Source: an uncultured Collinsella sp.
Lineage (GTDB): Bacteria > Actinomycetota > Coriobacteriia > Coriobacteriales > Coriobacteriaceae
DNA: 20,793 nt
NCBI GenBank assembly: GCA_958350755.1
Contig: CATWID010000031.1
Span: 1 to 20,793, forward strand
Reading direction: 5' to 3'
The position numbers and the translations under genes were made by a program. Within the stretch, counting starts at the first letter, position 1; the number at the start of each line of letters is the position of its first letter. Below, piece after piece: positions 1-6,378 of this stretch. The notes beneath the pieces are model-generated. The model searched no databases, had not been told where the DNA came from, and saw only the letters and a program-made list of their open reading frames with translations.

Positions 1-139
1 AAAACGTAATGATAAGGAAGATCCACCAGAAGAACTGCACGTTGCCCATGGCAGATGCCGGAGCCGCCGCCTCGATGGTAAACACGACGCAGATAACCGA
101 AAGGATGACCTCGATCAGGGAGAACTTTTTACCTGCCAT
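1..139 (-). CDS. APC-family antiporter, AguD paralogue (5' end only)
   Basis: The first 46 codons of an amino acid/polyamine permease run off the left edge of the window. From the Ile-Cys-Val-Val-Phe stretch onward, 25 of 31 residues match the N-terminus of the complete antiporter at 2253-3692, including EAAAP and the QFFWWIFL core of the first membrane region, so the two are paralogues. The start ATG (139-137) is preceded by a purine-rich GGGGGAG ribosome binding site and lies 11 bases inside the end of a small upstream ORF, which suggests translational coupling. Substrate is inferred from the neighbour: agmatine, putrescine or a related amine. The rest of the gene is outside the window, so completeness cannot be judged. 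Confidence 0.85.
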   Translation of the reverse strand, partial: MAGKKFSLIEVILSVICVVFTIEAAAPASAMGNVQFFWWIFLIITF

Positions 140-311
140 GGCGCGCTCCCCCTACAGCAAAAAGGATGGCATCTGTACCGAAGGCGCAGCCCAAGGTAGG
201 GTTGCAGGCCGCGTCACCGGTGCAGGTGCCATCCCAGAGAGAGGAGAGGATGCATTTGTTGGACCAACGCTCGCGGAACAGGCGCGTGTAGATAACGATA
301 CGCTGGTACAT
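129..311 (-). CDS. small cysteine-containing protein (60 aa), unknown function
   Basis: A short ORF that I do not recognise. Its ATG at 311-309 has a well-placed GGAG five bases upstream. Codon third positions are strongly G/C-biased like the neighbouring genes (ATC, TAC, CGC, CTG, TTC runs), which suggests real coding. The first third is basic (MYQRIVIYTRLFRERW), and the middle holds four cysteines in about 24 residues (KCILSS, GTCTG, AACNP, LGCAFG). The C-terminus overlaps the start codon of the AguD-like antiporter by 11 bases, and the antiporter ribosome binding site lies inside this ORF. It could be a small accessory protein or a translated leader controlling the antiporter. An in-frame GTG at 341 would add 10 residues but lacks a ribosome binding site. 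It could also be a remnant of a larger gene. Confidence 0.5.
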   Translation of the reverse strand: MYQRIVIYTRLFRERWSNKCILSSLWDGTCTGDAACNPTLGCAFGTDAILFAVGGARHGR

Positions 312-334
312 AGATACTCCGATCAAAACGGCCG

Positions 335-342
335 CGTTCACG
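335..342. promoter_or_regulatory. CGTTCACG core upstream of the small ORF/antiporter pair
   Basis: CGTTCACG here repeats the core of the palindrome CCGTTCACGG found at 5023-5032 and 17494-17503. It lies just upstream of the small ORF at 129-311. The outer bases are not conserved here (G and A instead of C and G), so this is a weak member. Confidence 0.2.
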
Positions 343-366
343 ACCGATAACTTTCGGCAATTGAAG

Positions 367-435
367 ACGCGTCTGACCTGGGAAATTCAAGCGAACAATT
401 GGCCTAACCCGCAAAAAATCCCAGGCCAGACGCGT
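367..435 (-). repeat. inverted repeat in the leader of the small ORF/antiporter transcript
   Basis: Two 17-base arms (367-383 and 419-435; ACGCGTCTG followed by A/GCCTGGGA) are complementary at 16 of 17 positions, with a 35-base loop. The repeat lies in the 366-base gap between aguA and the small ORF, downstream of the aguA terminator. It may be a structured leader for the downstream transcript or a read-through barrier. No uridine run follows either arm closely enough to call it an intrinsic terminator. Confidence 0.5.
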
Positions 436-451
436 ACTCAATCAAAGAAAA

Positions 452-483
452 GGGCACTCCGAAGTGGAGGCAACGGAGTGCCC
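452..483 (-). terminator. intrinsic terminator after aguA
   Basis: GGGCACTCCG and CGGAGTGCCC form a perfect 10-bp stem around a 12-base loop. On the minus strand the stem is followed by TTTTCTTT, as expected for termination of the aguA transcript. It separates the aguA unit from the small ORF/antiporter pair. An A-rich flank on the other side is weaker for + strand use. Confidence 0.75.
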
Positions 484-580
484 AAAGAAAACCCAACCGA
501 CCAAGACATCGGGCAAGCCGACCATCAATGCCCCAAGATGGTTCGATTCGCCGATTGTCCGATTGATCGGCTGGGTTTTC

Positions 581-664
581 GAGGTGCCCCAGGTCGCCGC
601 GAAAGAGGAGCGAAGCGTACTTTGGTACGCGAGCGACGGTTTGAGCGGCGAGATGGGGTGCCTC
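581..664. repeat. long hairpin repeat element, copy 1 (3' of aguA)
   Basis: Outer arms 581-591 and 654-664 pair over 11 positions, two as G-U wobbles. TCGCCGC (594-600) pairs with GCGGCGA (645-651), and the tip holds GCGTAC-TTTG-GTACGC (615-630). The core AAGCGTACTTTGGTACGCGA recurs in related form at 2172-2252 and, inverted, at 6237-6334. The element begins about 15 bases after the aguA stop codon. A role in transcript-end stability or termination is inferred. Confidence 0.7.
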
Positions 665-678
665 GGAAAGTCAGACGA

Positions 679-1884
679 TTAAGCGGACGGCTCCTGCTGA
701 GTAATGCAGTGGATGTTGCCGCCACCGAAGACGACCTGCTCGGACTGAACGCCGACGCACTTGTAGACGCCCTCGCCCCAGACCTCGTCGTAGATCTTCT
801 GGAGCGTGTCGACGGCCAGCTGGTCGTTCTCGTCGCCGTACTGCGGGACGATAACGCCGTGGTTGGTCACGAGGTAGTTCATGTAGGAGGCGATCAGCGG
901 CTCGTCGGGGACGCGCGGCTCGGCGTTCTCGTCGGCGTCGATGGTGTCGCAGGAAGCCTGGTCCATGAACAGCGGGTTCACGGGCATGCAGAGCTTGTAG
1001 ACCTTCATCTTGCGGCCCTTGGCGTCGACGGCGTTGGAGAGGGTCTCGTAGGCAGCGTGGCACTGCTCGTAGAACGGATACTCGGGATCGTCGGTCCAAA
1101 TGCAGGCCATGACGCCCGGCGCGATGAACGTGGCGACGTCGTCGATGTGGCCGTTGGTCTCCTCGGGGTCGATACCCTCCTTGACCCAGATGACCTTCTC
1201 GACACCCAGGTAATCCTTGAGGTGCTCGTCCATGTAGGCGCGAAGCTCCTCGCTCCAGGGCTCAAACTTCTTGCGGTACTTGGGCCAGATGGACTCGGGA
1301 TCCTCTTCCTCCTCCAGAACCGCAGAGCAGGTGCGGCCCGGGGAAAGCAGGCACTGGTCGGTCACGACAAGGGTGCCCTCGCCGTCGACGGTGATGGAGC
1401 CGCCCTCGAGGATCATGTCGTCGGGACGATAGCGGCGGCAGCCGGAGAGCTCAGCCATCTTGAGGGCGATCTGCTCGTCCTTGTCCCACGGGAAGTACAG
1501 GCCGTCGACGAGGCCGCCGTAGGCGTTGAAGTGCCAGTGGTTGGCGCGCTTCTCGCCCTTGCCGTTGATGACGTAGGTGGCGGCAGTGTCGCGGAACCAG
1601 GCGTCGTCGGTGGTCATCTCGATGACGGTGACGTTCTCGTCGTTCTCGAAGACGGCCTTGCAGTTGGCGTAGTCGACCTGGTTGGCGCACATATAGACCG
1701 GGGTGAACTCGGAGATGGCGCGGGCGATGGCGGCATACTGCTTCTGGGCCGGCTTGGCGCCGTGGGCCCAGGTGTCGGTGCGGTGGGGCCAGCCCATCCA
1801 CACGCGATCCTGCGGGGCGAACTCGGCGGGCATGAAGAAGCCGTCGGCCTTGGGGGTGGACTCGGACTCGGTGATCGTACGCAT
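679..1884 (-). CDS. aguA: agmatine deiminase (agmatine iminohydrolase)
   Basis: Converts agmatine to N-carbamoylputrescine and ammonia in the cytoplasm. The 401-residue product has the peptidylarginine-deiminase fold signatures of the family: DDAWFRDT near residues 93-100, EGGSITVDGEGT at 160-171, NGHIDD at 244-249 with the conserved histidine, and the C-terminal GGGNIHCITQQEP, in which Cys393 is the expected nucleophile. The ATG at 1884-1882 was chosen because GGAGGA lies seven bases upstream; an open frame continues to 2049 but that extension is not protein-like. The protein is longer than the roughly 365-370 residues I expect for the family. The extra length appears to sit around residues 182-222, including a run of four glutamates. 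It is the last gene of the ptcA-aguD-aguA unit, 368 bases after aguD. Confidence 0.95.
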   Translation of the reverse strand: MRTITESESTPKADGFFMPAEFAPQDRVWMGWPHRTDTWAHGAKPAQKQYAAIARAISEFTPVYMCANQVDYANCKAVFENDENVTVIEMTTDDAWFRDTAATYVINGKGEKRANHWHFNAYGGLVDGLYFPWDKDEQIALKMAELSGCRRYRPDDMILEGGSITVDGEGTLVVTDQCLLSPGRTCSAVLEEEEDPESIWPKYRKKFEPWSEELRAYMDEHLKDYLGVEKVIWVKEGIDPEETNGHIDDVATFIAPGVMACIWTDDPEYPFYEQCHAAYETLSNAVDAKGRKMKVYKLCMPVNPLFMDQASCDTIDADENAEPRVPDEPLIASYMNYLVTNHGVIVPQYGDENDQLAVDTLQKIYDEVWGEGVYKCVGVQSEQVVFGGGNIHCITQQEPSA

Positions 1885-1913
1885 AAGATTTCCTCCAAAT
1901 CGAACGATCGCTT

Positions 1914-1936
1914 GCTGCGGGCGGGTTACCCGCAGC
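1914..1936. repeat. hairpin in the aguD-aguA intergenic leader
   Basis: GCTGCGGG and CCCGCAGC form a perfect 8-bp stem with a 7-base loop, 30 bases upstream of the aguA start. It belongs to a structured 368-base gap (1885-2252) that also contains GGCGCCC/GGGCGCC arms (about 1956-1989), GGGTGGG/CCCACCC arms (about 2093-2125) and repeat element copy 3. No convincing gene is present in this gap. RNA processing or differential stability of the segments is an inference. Confidence 0.5.
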
Positions 1937-2171
1937 CTAAAACCAAGAGATGGTAGGCGCCCGTTCCCCGGCAAAGGTCGGGGCGCCCGGTGCCGGTTTT
2001 CACGGAATCGCACCGGCAAGCGACGACGTAACCAAGTGCGCGGAGACAAAACGCACGAAGGATACGGAAGAGAGATTGGGGTGGGCGGTGGTTACCGGAG
2101 CTATCGCTCACACCCACCCCGGGGGAATGGTTAGCAAACCTGTCGCTTGGGCACGTCTCCGAAGAGGCTAG

Positions 2172-2252
2172 AGTGCCCGGAGTCGGGAGCGACAAGCCCG
2201 ACGAAGCGCACGTTGGTACGCGAGGAGGGTTGGAGCCCCAGAACCGGGTGCC
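2172..2252. repeat. hairpin repeat element, copy 3 (3' of aguD), diverged
   Basis: Outer arms GTGCCCGG (2173-2180) and CCGGGTGCC (2244-2252) pair with wobbles. Inside are GTCGGG/CCCGAC arms and a core reading AAGCGCACGTTGGTACGCGA, which differs from copy 1 at two positions. The right arm abuts the aguD stop codon directly, the same transcript-end placement as copies 1 and 2. Confidence 0.55.
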
Positions 2253-3692
2253 CTAGTTCTCCTCGGCCTCGGCGGCCTCCTCAGCGAGACGCTGAGCTGC
2301 CAGCTCGGGAGTGAGGCCCTTGTACTCGGTCTCGCGGCCCTTGGCGCTGACGACGCGGACAACCTCGCCGATGAGCAGAAGCACGATGAAGATAACGATC
2401 ATCGGGAGCTTGTCGCCAATTTCAGCGGCAGAGAGCGGCACCAGCGTTGCAACGATGGCCAGGATCAGCTCGATGCAAGGGATGGCCAGCATGACCTTCA
2501 TCATGGCACCCTTAAACGGGAACGTGAAGATGCGCTCGCGGTTGGGGTCGTTCTTACGAAGGTTGAGGAACGCCGGGAACATCGGGATGTAGGTGAGCAG
2601 CAGGAAGACGACGGAGGTGCCGAAGAGCATCCAGAAAACACCGTTGGAGATGGCGTCGATGGGAACCAGCTGCAGGCACAGCACCAGGGAGGCAACGATG
2701 GCGTTGACCAGGTTGGCGCCGTTGGGCATATCGTCGTCAGAGATCATCGAGGCGAAGACCTTAGGCATGTTGCCGTGCTCGGCAGCGTAGCGAGCAACGG
2801 AGTTAACGCCGAAGGACCAAGCGGCCATGTTGGCGAACAGGGTGATCAGGAAGGCGATGCAGATGACCTTAAAGATCATGGAGTCGCCCACCATGGTCTG
2901 GACTGCGACAATCATGCCGTAGTCGGGGTCGATGGAATCGGCCGGCACAGCAGCGCCGATGCCAAAGCCAGCGAACAGGTAGATCACGGCGATGGACAGG
3001 CCACCAACGATAATAGCCTTGGGGATATCGCGAGCGGGATCGGCCATGTCGTCGGTCATGGTGCAGATGACCTCGAAGCCCATGAAGTTAAAGATGATGA
3101 TCGACAGGTAACCGAGAGCGTTGGTGTTGGTGAGCTCGGGCAGGAAGGTGGCAGCGGACATGTCGTTCGCAAAACCGTTCTCCATGGCATACCAAATGCC
3201 CAAAGCGCCAACGATAACGGCGACGGCGACCTTGATGATGGCGCCACCGTTAAGGACCCACTCGGAGTCGGCCGCCTTGGAGCGGCCCATGAGGTAGACG
3301 ATCCACACAAAGGCAAGATCGATACCCATCTTGGCGATCAAGTTGAACTCGACGCCAAAGACCATACCCAAAATGTCGGGGAACATGGTAGCCAGCGAGG
3401 CGATCCACAGCGGGTAGTTGACCCAGTAGTAATACGAGATGCGGGCGCCCCATTTGTCGCCCAGGCCATCGCGTACCCAGTCGTAAATGCCGCCCTCGCC
3501 GTCATAGGTGGTGCCGAGCTCGGCGACAACCATGCCATAAGGGAGCAGGAAGGTCAGGATCAGGAAGATCCACCAGAAGAACTGCTGGTTGCCGATGGCA
3601 GCAGCAGGAGCGGCGGCCTCGCAAACGAAGACGACGCAGATGATGGTCGAAATGACCGTCAAAAAGGAAAGCTTTTTCTTTCCGTCGCTCAT
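2253..3692 (-). CDS. aguD: agmatine/putrescine antiporter, APC superfamily
   Basis: A 479-residue integral membrane protein with about 12 hydrophobic segments, typical length for the APC superfamily. It would exchange external agmatine for the putrescine produced by AguA and PtcA. The assignment to this substrate pair rests on its position between ptcA and aguA. The N-terminus carries the EAAAPAAAIGNQQFFWW region and GEGGIYDWV, the sort of segment that lines the substrate path in APC transporters. The C-terminal tail is charged and glutamate-rich. The ATG at 3692 has GGAG six bases upstream. The gap to ptcA is 132 bases and holds two hairpins. A second, paralogous antiporter begins at 139, so the locus has at least two amine transporters of this type. 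Confidence 0.88.
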   Translation of the reverse strand: MSDGKKKLSFLTVISTIICVVFVCEAAAPAAAIGNQQFFWWIFLILTFLLPYGMVVAELGTTYDGEGGIYDWVRDGLGDKWGARISYYYWVNYPLWIASLATMFPDILGMVFGVEFNLIAKMGIDLAFVWIVYLMGRSKAADSEWVLNGGAIIKVAVAVIVGALGIWYAMENGFANDMSAATFLPELTNTNALGYLSIIIFNFMGFEVICTMTDDMADPARDIPKAIIVGGLSIAVIYLFAGFGIGAAVPADSIDPDYGMIVAVQTMVGDSMIFKVICIAFLITLFANMAAWSFGVNSVARYAAEHGNMPKVFASMISDDDMPNGANLVNAIVASLVLCLQLVPIDAISNGVFWMLFGTSVVFLLLTYIPMFPAFLNLRKNDPNRERIFTFPFKGAMMKVMLAIPCIELILAIVATLVPLSAAEIGDKLPMIVIFIVLLLIGEVVRVVSAKGRETEYKGLTPELAAQRLAEEAAEAEEN

Positions 3693-3723
3693 GATGAGCT
3701 CCTTCGCTCAGTCTTGGACAGAT

Positions 3724-3798
3724 CCGAGGCCCAAGGTACTAAGGCAATTGCTTGAGCCTCGGTGAGCGGGCGACAGGAGACGAGCATCCGCCGCCCGC
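3724..3798. repeat. two hairpins in the ptcA-aguD spacer
   Basis: CCGAGGC (3724-3730) pairs with GCCTCGG (3756-3762), and GCGGGCG (3766-3772) pairs with CGCCCGC (3792-3798). Both are perfect 7-bp stems in the 132-base spacer. Neither is followed by a strong uridine tract on the minus strand, so they look like processing or stability structures rather than full terminators. Confidence 0.4.
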
Positions 3799-3824
3799 AA
3801 ACGTGCGTTTAGCAGGCTTAAGGC

Positions 3825-4898
3825 TTAGAGCTGCTCGAGAGCCTCGAGAGCGGCGTGAAGCTCGGCCTTGGCGGAGTACTCGACACCCTCGTCGTTGAGC
3901 GGAGTGCGCTTGCCCAGGGCGGCAAGGAGAGCACGGATGGAGTGCTTGCGGTTCTCGGCCTCGACCCAGCACAGGGAGCGCTCGGGATCGTCCATAACCT
4001 CGTCGACGACTTCCTCGTTGCGGGTGGCCGGCAGGCAGTGCATGAACTTGGAGTTGGGGCCGGCGAAGTTCATCATGTCCATGGTGACCTGATACTTGGG
4101 GTAGAACACGTCCATGTAGTTCTCGCCCGAGACCTCCTCGTCGTACAGGCCATACCACACGTCGGTGTAGATGAAGTCGGCGCCCTTGATGCACTCGATG
4201 TCGTCGGAGATGACGATGGAGCCGCCGGAGACCTTGCAGTTCTCCTCGGCGATGGCCATCATCTGCTTGCCGAACTCGGCGCGCTCCTCAACGGTGCCAA
4301 CGTGCAGGCCGCCGTCGGGGATCTGGTGGCCCTTAGGTCCAAACTGGACAAACTTCATGCCGACCTTGGAGGCGATGAACATGAGGGAGACGCAGACCTG
4401 GGTGGCGTCGCCGATGAAGGCCAGGGTGCAGTCCTCGATCTTCTTGCCCTCGGGGAGGTTCTCGAGCATGGTCATGAGGTCGCCCATCTCCTGCGTGGGA
4501 TGGTTGAACTCGGACATGCCGTTGATGACGGGCACAGCGGAGCCCTCGGCGAGGCCGACGACGTCCTTGTGACGGTCAACGCGAGCCATCATGATGTCGA
4601 GCAGCGAGCCCATAACGCGAGCGGTGTCGCCCAGGGACTCGTGACCGCCGAGCTGGATGGTGCCAGGGCCATAGAACTGAGCATGGCCGCCGAGGTCGGT
4701 CATAGCGGTCTCGAAGGAAAGACGAGTGCGGGTGGAGACCTGCTGGAAGATCATGCCAAGGCTCTTGTTGCGGAGCAGGTGCGGATAATAACCGTCAACC
4801 TTGATGGCCTTCTTCATTGCCAGGCCAAGATCCTCGATAGCCAGGATCTGCTCTTTGGTGAAGTCGTTGGTGTCGATGAAATCCTTAGGCAGTGCCAT
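3825..4898 (-). CDS. ptcA: putrescine carbamoyltransferase
   Basis: Phosphorolyses carbamoylputrescine to putrescine and carbamoyl phosphate (catabolic direction). The 357-residue protein has the carbamoyl-phosphate motif STRTRLSFE (55-63), HPTQEMGD (133-140) and a C-terminal HCLPATR (287-293). HCLPATR, together with WYGLYDEE (248-255), is characteristic of putrescine carbamoyltransferase; ornithine carbamoyltransferases usually carry HCLPAF in the corresponding place. The start ATG at 4898-4896 follows a GGAAAGGAAA ribosome binding site; an upstream in-frame ATG at 4979 lacks one and would add 27 atypical residues. It is the first gene of the agu unit, divergent from the LuxR-type regulator. 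No carbamate kinase, the usual next step, is present in the window. Confidence 0.93.
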   Translation of the reverse strand: MALPKDFIDTNDFTKEQILAIEDLGLAMKKAIKVDGYYPHLLRNKSLGMIFQQVSTRTRLSFETAMTDLGGHAQFYGPGTIQLGGHESLGDTARVMGSLLDIMMARVDRHKDVVGLAEGSAVPVINGMSEFNHPTQEMGDLMTMLENLPEGKKIEDCTLAFIGDATQVCVSLMFIASKVGMKFVQFGPKGHQIPDGGLHVGTVEERAEFGKQMMAIAEENCKVSGGSIVISDDIECIKGADFIYTDVWYGLYDEEVSGENYMDVFYPKYQVTMDMMNFAGPNSKFMHCLPATRNEEVVDEVMDDPERSLCWVEAENRKHSIRALLAALGKRTPLNDEGVEYSAKAELHAALEALEQL

Positions 4899-4963
4899 GT
4901 CGATTTCCTTTCCGCCGGTCTTGCCGACTATTACTATGAGGCGCTCGAACATCACGCCTCGTG

Positions 4964-4992
4964 TTGACAAGACCATCATTCACCCGTATGCA
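4964..4992 (+). promoter_or_regulatory. sigma70-like promoter, + strand, distal to the luxR-type gene
   Basis: TTGACA (4964-4969), a 17-base spacer and TATGCA (4987-4992) match the consensus well. Transcription would give a leader of roughly 230 bases before the ATG at 5229 and would run antisense to the ptcA leader. It may instead be a fortuitous match; a closer promoter exists at 5160. Confidence 0.4.
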
Positions 4993-5002
4993 ATTTTTAC
5001 CT

Positions 5003-5032
5003 AGTTTATTCGGGATTAAAGACCGTTCACGG
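5003..5032 (-). promoter_or_regulatory. candidate agu operon promoter with an overlapping palindrome
   Basis: On the minus strand a TAAACT -10-like hexamer (5008-5003) has no recognisable -35. The -35 position is occupied by the palindrome CCGTTCACGG (5023-5032). A related inverted site, CCGCGAACGGT, lies at 5101-5111. A weak -35 covered by an activator site fits activator-dependent transcription, for example by the divergent LuxR-type protein. An alternative is TTGACC (5072-5067) with TTTAGA, which is also weak. The remainder of the 330-base gap holds the + strand promoters and no gene. Confidence 0.35.
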
Positions 5033-5100
5033 AGTTACACCCCCTCTAAACCAATATAAACCCGCAGGTCAAGAGTTTACAGGGTGTTTACCATCTAGAA

Positions 5101-5111
5101 CCGCGAACGGT
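5101..5111. promoter_or_regulatory. second copy of the agu-region palindrome
   Basis: CCGCGAACGGT is the reverse complement of ACCGTTCGCGG and differs at one base from the 11-mer ACCGTTCACGG at 5022-5032. The two sites are 79 bases apart in opposite orientation between ptcA and the LuxR-type gene. Confidence 0.35.
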
Positions 5112-5159
5112 ATACGGCTAAGCTGTATCTCGGCGCCTAATCCGTAATGAAACGAAGGG

Positions 5160-5189
5160 TTGAGACGTCTATATCCCACAAGGTATACA
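5160..5189 (+). promoter_or_regulatory. proximal promoter of the membrane LuxR-type regulator
   Basis: TTGAGA (5160-5165), an 18-base spacer and TATACA (5184-5189) form a good sigma70-type promoter. The expected transcription start near 5196 leaves a leader of about 33 bases before the ATG at 5229, with only a weak GGGACGG ribosome binding site. Confidence 0.5.
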
Positions 5190-5228
5190 GAGCTCGGCCA
5201 TAGAATAAATGAGATGGGACGGTGACAG

Positions 5229-6194
5229 ATGAACACCCTGATGTTCTTCTATACCCTAGCGATACTCGTGATCTGTATTGTGACGGCGGTGCTTTCGCTT
5301 GCCGCCTATGCCTCGTCCCGTCGACGCTTCTTTATCTATGGCAGCGGCGTATTTATCTGCTATGCCATCGAGATGACCGAGATTTTCTTTTTTGAATACA
5401 CGCTGCAAAACCAGAGTTTTCCAGCCAGCGACTATTACTCAATTACCATGCCTGTGTTGCGGACCTTTGTGGCGACCGCTTCGCAGGCTTTTATTTGGCT
5501 CATTGCCATGGATTTGCTCGACAAGCATTCAAAAAAGCAGTTTGTCATTCCCGTCGCAACGTTCTTGCTGAGCGAGCTGCTGATTATCGTCGCTGTCCCC
5601 TACGGCCCCATTCATCAATGGCTCTACTACACGATGCGTCAGGTATTCCTTGTTTTCGTGGGGCTATATATCTTTTGGACGGCACGCAAGAGCACACAAG
5701 TCGAGCTGAAGGCACGCGTTAACAACCAACGAAAGCACCTGATTATCGGCGCTATTCTGGTCGGTTGCATCGTTGCCGAGGATTTCTACAACATTCTGAT
5801 TGTCCCCATGAGTCTGGCGCCCTCTTGGCTGCAACTATATCTGTCCGAACGCAACTTTAGCGAAAACGTCTTTGCCTGCTACTTTGCGATTCTGCTGATC
5901 ATCTACTCCTACCACGTGCTTTCAATCCGCATGCAGGAGGCGCCCGAGGAAAAGAACGTCAGCGATCTTGATCGACACATCGAAGAGCAGATGCCCTTCT
6001 ATCGCAACGCCTACAAGCTCTCCAACCGTGAGACCGAAGTTATGCGTCTGGTCGTACTGGGCAAATCGAACCAAGAGATCGCTGACGAGCTATTCCTTGC
6101 CGTGGGCACCGTCAAGACCCACATCCACAACATCCTGGTCAAAACCGAACAGCAAAACCGCACGACGTTGATCCTCCACTTTTGGAAGCGATAA
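5229..6194 (+). CDS. membrane-embedded LuxR-family transcriptional regulator
   Basis: The 321-residue protein has about seven hydrophobic segments in the first 235 residues (roughly 4-27, 34-55, 74-96, 105-124, 132-150, 170-192 and 214-233). A short linker follows, then a canonical LuxR/GerE helix-turn-helix at 264-315 (LSNRETEVMRLVVLG, then GTVKTHIHNILVKT). The DNA-binding domain would therefore be tethered at the cytoplasmic face of the membrane, and the helices may sense a ligand or membrane state. No receiver or kinase domain is visible. Such membrane LuxR proteins are, to my knowledge, abundant in Coriobacteriia. Its divergent placement against ptcA makes it the likely regulator of the agu genes; that role is inferred from position. 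Confidence 0.85.
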   Translation: MNTLMFFYTLAILVICIVTAVLSLAAYASSRRRFFIYGSGVFICYAIEMTEIFFFEYTLQNQSFPASDYYSITMPVLRTFVATASQAFIWLIAMDLLDKHSKKQFVIPVATFLLSELLIIVAVPYGPIHQWLYYTMRQVFLVFVGLYIFWTARKSTQVELKARVNNQRKHLIIGAILVGCIVAEDFYNILIVPMSLAPSWLQLYLSERNFSENVFACYFAILLIIYSYHVLSIRMQEAPEEKNVSDLDRHIEEQMPFYRNAYKLSNRETEVMRLVVLGKSNQEIADELFLAVGTVKTHIHNILVKTEQQNRTTLILHFWKR

Positions 6195-6195
6195 A

Positions 6196-6223
6196 GTTAC
6201 GCGGTTTTACCAAACCGCGTAAC
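6196..6223 (+). terminator. hairpin directly after the LuxR-type gene
   Basis: GTTACGCGGTTT and AAACCGCGTAAC form a perfect 12-bp stem with a 4-base loop, starting just after the stop codon. No uridine run follows, so it may act as a stability hairpin or a factor-assisted terminator rather than a classical intrinsic one. Confidence 0.5.
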
Positions 6224-6236
6224 GACTCGACGCTGC

Positions 6237-6334
6237 AAGCGCCCCTAGGCGGCAATCTGACGTTCAATCGTCGGTCGCGTACCAAAGTACGCTTCCCTCC
6301 TCTTTCACGTCACCTTGCTCGCCTAGGGGCGCTT
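6237..6334. repeat. long hairpin repeat element, copy 2 (between convergent genes)
   Basis: Perfect 15-base arms (6237-6251 and 6320-6334, AAGCGCCCCTAGGCG and its complement) enclose a core that is the reverse complement of copy 1, with GCGTAC-CAAA-GTACGC at 6277-6292 and a shared CTCCTCTTTC-type flank. It lies between the convergent LuxR-type and permease genes. Relative to the luxR, aguA and aguD transcripts, all three copies have the same orientation. Confidence 0.7.
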
Positions 6335-6378
6335 TCGCTGACTTATGCTCAACCTGCGATTGTTTTGCTTTAGGTCGC

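Noticed and set aside
361..1956. A 531-codon open frame on the + strand opposite aguA
   Set aside because: It is antisense to a clear agmatine deiminase, its product is Val/Gly/Leu/Asp-rich without motifs, and it crosses the aguA terminator and repeat; long antisense frames are common in high-GC genes.
1926..2195. An 89-codon minus-strand frame in the aguD-aguA gap
   Set aside because: It runs across several hairpins, has an unusual composition, and no ribosome binding site was seen at its start.
1885..2252. A riboswitch in the structured aguD-aguA gap
   Set aside because: Several hairpins exist, but I could not match them to any riboswitch class.
3855..4967. A 370-codon + strand frame opposite ptcA
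   Set aside because: It is a codon-bias shadow of a well-supported carbamoyltransferase; no ribosome binding site or domain is visible.
4899..4979. N-terminal extension of ptcA to the ATG at 4979
   Set aside because: The internal ATG at 4898 has a clear ribosome binding site and matches the family start; the extension overlaps the promoter region.
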